The notes under the pieces were generated by a model. That model was not told where the DNA came from. It saw only the letters and a program-made list of their open reading frames with translations, and made no database searches. The position numbers and the translations under genes are program-made. Below are positions 62,437 to 64,000 of a stretch of 64,000 nt of DNA, piece by piece; positions within the stretch are counted from its first letter, which is position 1, and the number at the start of each line of letters is the position of its first letter. The stretch is taken from contig JBAGRP010000001.1 in the NCBI GenBank assembly GCA_036924855.1, forward strand, positions 4,588,001 through 4,652,000. Reading direction: 5' to 3'. Source of the stretch: Nitrobacteraceae bacterium AZCC 2146 (lineage in GTDB: Bacteria; Pseudomonadota; Alphaproteobacteria; Rhizobiales; Xanthobacteraceae).

Positions 62437-63753
62437 ATGATCCGCCGACCAATCAGCTTCACCGCGCTCCTAGCCTCCACGCTCGTGCTGGCTTCCCCCG
62501 CCTATGCGGTGACCGAGATCCAGTGGTGGCACGCGATGACCGGCGGCAACAATGAGGTCGTGGTCAAGCTCGCCGAGGAATTCAATGCCTCGCAGAGCGA
62601 GTACAAGGTCGTCCCGGCCTACAAGGGCAGCTATCCCGACACCATGAACGCCGGCATCGCCGCGTTCCGCGCAGGTAACGCGCCGCATATCATGCAGGTG
62701 TTCGAGGTCGGCACCGCCACCATGATGTCCGCCACCGGCGCGGTAAAGCCGGTCTACAAATTGATGGAAGAAGCCGGCGAGAAGTTCGACGCCAAGAACT
62801 ACCTGCCCGCAATCACCGGCTACTACTCGACCTCGAAGGGCGAGATGCTGTCGTTCCCATTCAACTCGTCCTCGATGGTGATGTGGATCAACAAGGATGC
62901 GCTGAAGAAGGCTGACATCGCTGAGATCCCGAAGACCTGGCCCGAGGTGTTCGAGGATGCCAAGAAGCTGAAGGCCGCCGGCTATGCGACCTGCGGCTTC
63001 TCGACCGCCTGGGTGACATGGGCCAACCTCGAGCAACTGTCGTCGTGGCACAACCTGCCGCTCGCCTCGAAAGCCAACGGCCTCGACGGGTTCGACACCG
63101 TGCTCGAATTCAACGGCCCGCTGCAGATCAAGCATCTCGAGACCTTGATCGAGCTGCAGAAGGACAAGACTTACGACTACTCCGGCCGCACCAACTCTTC
63201 GGAAGGCCGCTTCACTTCCGGCGAGTGCCCGATCTTCCTGACCTCGTCGGGCTTCTTCGGTCAGGTCAAGGGCGCCGCAAAGTTCGACTGGACCAATGCG
63301 CCGATGCCCTATTATCCCGACGTCGCCGGCGCGCCGCAGAATTCGATCATCGGCGGCGCTTCGCTGTGGGTAATGGGCGGCAAGAAGCCCGAGGAATACA
63401 AGGGCGTCGCCAAGTTCCTGACCTTCCTGTCCGACACCGACCGCCAGGTCGCGATCCACAAGGCGTCGGGCTATCTGCCGATCACCAAGGCCGCCTATGC
63501 CAAGGCCAAGGAGCAGGGCTTCTACAAGGACCAGCCCTATCTGGAGACGCCGCTGCTGGAGCTGACCAACAAGGAACCGACCGAAAATTCGCGCGGCCTG
63601 CGGCTCGGCAACATGGTGCAGTTGCGCGATATCTGGGCCGAAGAAATCGAATCGGCACTGGCCGGCAAGAAGACCGCCAAGCAGGCGCTCGACACCGCTG
63701 TGCAGCGCGGCAACGCCATGCTGCGACAGTTCGAACGGACAGTGAGCAAGTGA
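62437..63753 (+). CDS. ugpB: sn-glycerol-3-phosphate ABC transporter, substrate-binding protein UgpB
   Basis: Periplasmic binding protein for glycerol-3-phosphate (and its diesters). The product has 438 residues with a signal peptide (FTALLASTLVLASPAYA). Family features are ITQWWHAM-like TEIQWWHAMTGGNNEVVV, YKGSYPDTMNAGIAAFRAG and HIMQVFEVGTATMM, plus SFPFNSSSMVMWINKDA. The C-terminus is standard. The ugpA-like permease gene starts 104 bases later, with a stem-loop in between. Confidence 0.95.
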   Translation: MIRRPISFTALLASTLVLASPAYAVTEIQWWHAMTGGNNEVVVKLAEEFNASQSEYKVVPAYKGSYPDTMNAGIAAFRAGNAPHIMQVFEVGTATMMSATGAVKPVYKLMEEAGEKFDAKNYLPAITGYYSTSKGEMLSFPFNSSSMVMWINKDALKKADIAEIPKTWPEVFEDAKKLKAAGYATCGFSTAWVTWANLEQLSSWHNLPLASKANGLDGFDTVLEFNGPLQIKHLETLIELQKDKTYDYSGRTNSSEGRFTSGECPIFLTSSGFFGQVKGAAKFDWTNAPMPYYPDVAGAPQNSIIGGASLWVMGGKKPEEYKGVAKFLTFLSDTDRQVAIHKASGYLPITKAAYAKAKEQGFYKDQPYLETPLLELTNKEPTENSRGLRLGNMVQLRDIWAEEIESALAGKKTAKQALDTAVQRGNAMLRQFERTVSK

Positions 63754-63792
63754 GCTTGAAAGCCAATCTCGCCAACCTTTGTGTGACGCACT

Positions 63793-63827
63793 GTCGTCCC
63801 CTCTCCCCTTGGGGGGGAGGGGACGAC
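63793..63827. repeat. Stem-loop between ugpB and ugpA
   Basis: Inverted arms GTCGTCCCCTCTCCCC and its near-complement (one mismatch) around a tiny loop. It has no T-run. Similar hairpins after binding-protein genes raise ugpB-type mRNA stability over the permease genes. Confidence 0.6.
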
Positions 63828-63857
63828 GTTTGCCGCAAGCCGATGCGCTAGCTCTCC

Positions 63858-64000
63858 ATGCAAAAGCAATCCGTCTTCCGCTCGCCGCTGCTGCCGTTTC
63901 TGCTGCTGACCCCGCAGGTCGCGGTGGTGCTGCTCTTCTTTTACTGGCCGGCTGCGCAGGCGGTCTGGCAATCCTTTCTGCTGCAGGATGCGTTCGGTCT
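63858..64000 (+). CDS. ugpA: sn-glycerol-3-phosphate ABC transporter permease UgpA (5' part only)
   Basis: The first 47 codons are visible: MQKQSVFRSPLLPFLLLTPQ and FFYWPAAQAVWQSF, a typical start of the membrane component with its first transmembrane helix. The frame runs off the window. It is placed by homology of this N-terminus and by its position after ugpB; ugpE and ugpC are expected downstream. Confidence 0.85.
   Translation, partial: MQKQSVFRSPLLPFLLLTPQVAVVLLFFYWPAAQAVWQSFLLQDAFG

Overview
This is a GC-rich chromosomal segment from an alphaproteobacterium of the Hyphomicrobiales. It is most likely a member of the Bradyrhizobium/Rhodopseudomonas/Afipia group (Nitrobacteraceae). The clues are an Irr protein whose haem-motif cysteine and triple histidine fall at the Bradyrhizobium positions (C29, H117-H119), a DivL-type kinase, the chain aroA-cmk-rpsA-sppA-ihfB-lapA-trpF-trpB-trpA-accD-folC, and many palindromic intergenic repeats of a style common in that group. 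Nearly everything is core chromosome. The only clearly accessory patch is about 24.0-27.3 kb.

Layout. 0-7.4 kb: translation and RNA-processing operon (ylxR-like end, infB, rbfA, truB, rpsO, then pnp behind a terminator). 7.8-12.8 kb: oxidative-stress island (exported Mn-type superoxide dismutase, oxyR divergent from katG, a GST). 13-16.6 kb: unsaturated fatty-acid genes fabA-fabB-fabI on the minus strand, divergent from irr. 16.8-24 kb: single metabolic genes (SH3 protein, 2-hydroxyacid dehydrogenase, a LysR/aldo-keto reductase pair, a ThiF/MoeB-like enzyme, an exported degenerate trypsin-like protein, a methyltransferase). 24-27.3 kb: a displaced mutM 3' end, an exported hydrolase and an IS110-family (IS1111-type) element, lying just beyond the 3' end of intact mutM. 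27.3-32.5 kb: mutM, ubiE-ubiB, coaBC-dut. 32.7-45.2 kb: divL, a tsaE-amgK fusion, pilZ, murU, addB, addA, trxA. 45.2-57.3 kb: the minus-strand chain from aroA down to folC and a metallophosphoesterase. 57.4-64 kb: a TIGR02300-type protein, tRNA-Ala(GGC), ohrR/ohr with a 33-bp operator, a CoA-transferase, an exported caspase-like protein and the start of a ugp glycerol-3-phosphate uptake operon.

How the genes work together. Peroxide and superoxide defence is covered by four units (SOD, OxyR/KatG, OhrR/Ohr, TrxA). Cell-wall recycling (AmgK, MurU) sits between the cell-cycle regulator DivL and the AddAB recombination enzyme. Ubiquinone, CoA and dUTP metabolism share short translationally coupled units.

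Most interesting points. (1) CoaBC carries an N-terminal FitA/VapB-like ribbon-helix-helix DNA-binding domain. Directly upstream lies a pair of TGCTAGCA/TGCTATCA motifs that could be its own operator, and the decarboxylase half lacks the usual ACG-motif cysteine. (2) A 184-bp copy of the 3' end of mutM lies 2.8 kb beyond the intact gene, as expected if DNA inserted at the mutM 3' end. (3) The IS1111-type element has a long, structured 3' non-coding segment, the expected place for a target-choosing guide RNA. (4) Several enzymes lack hallmark residues: an AccD zinc ribbon with one cysteine, an aldo-keto reductase without the usual His, and a trypsin-like protein without its His.
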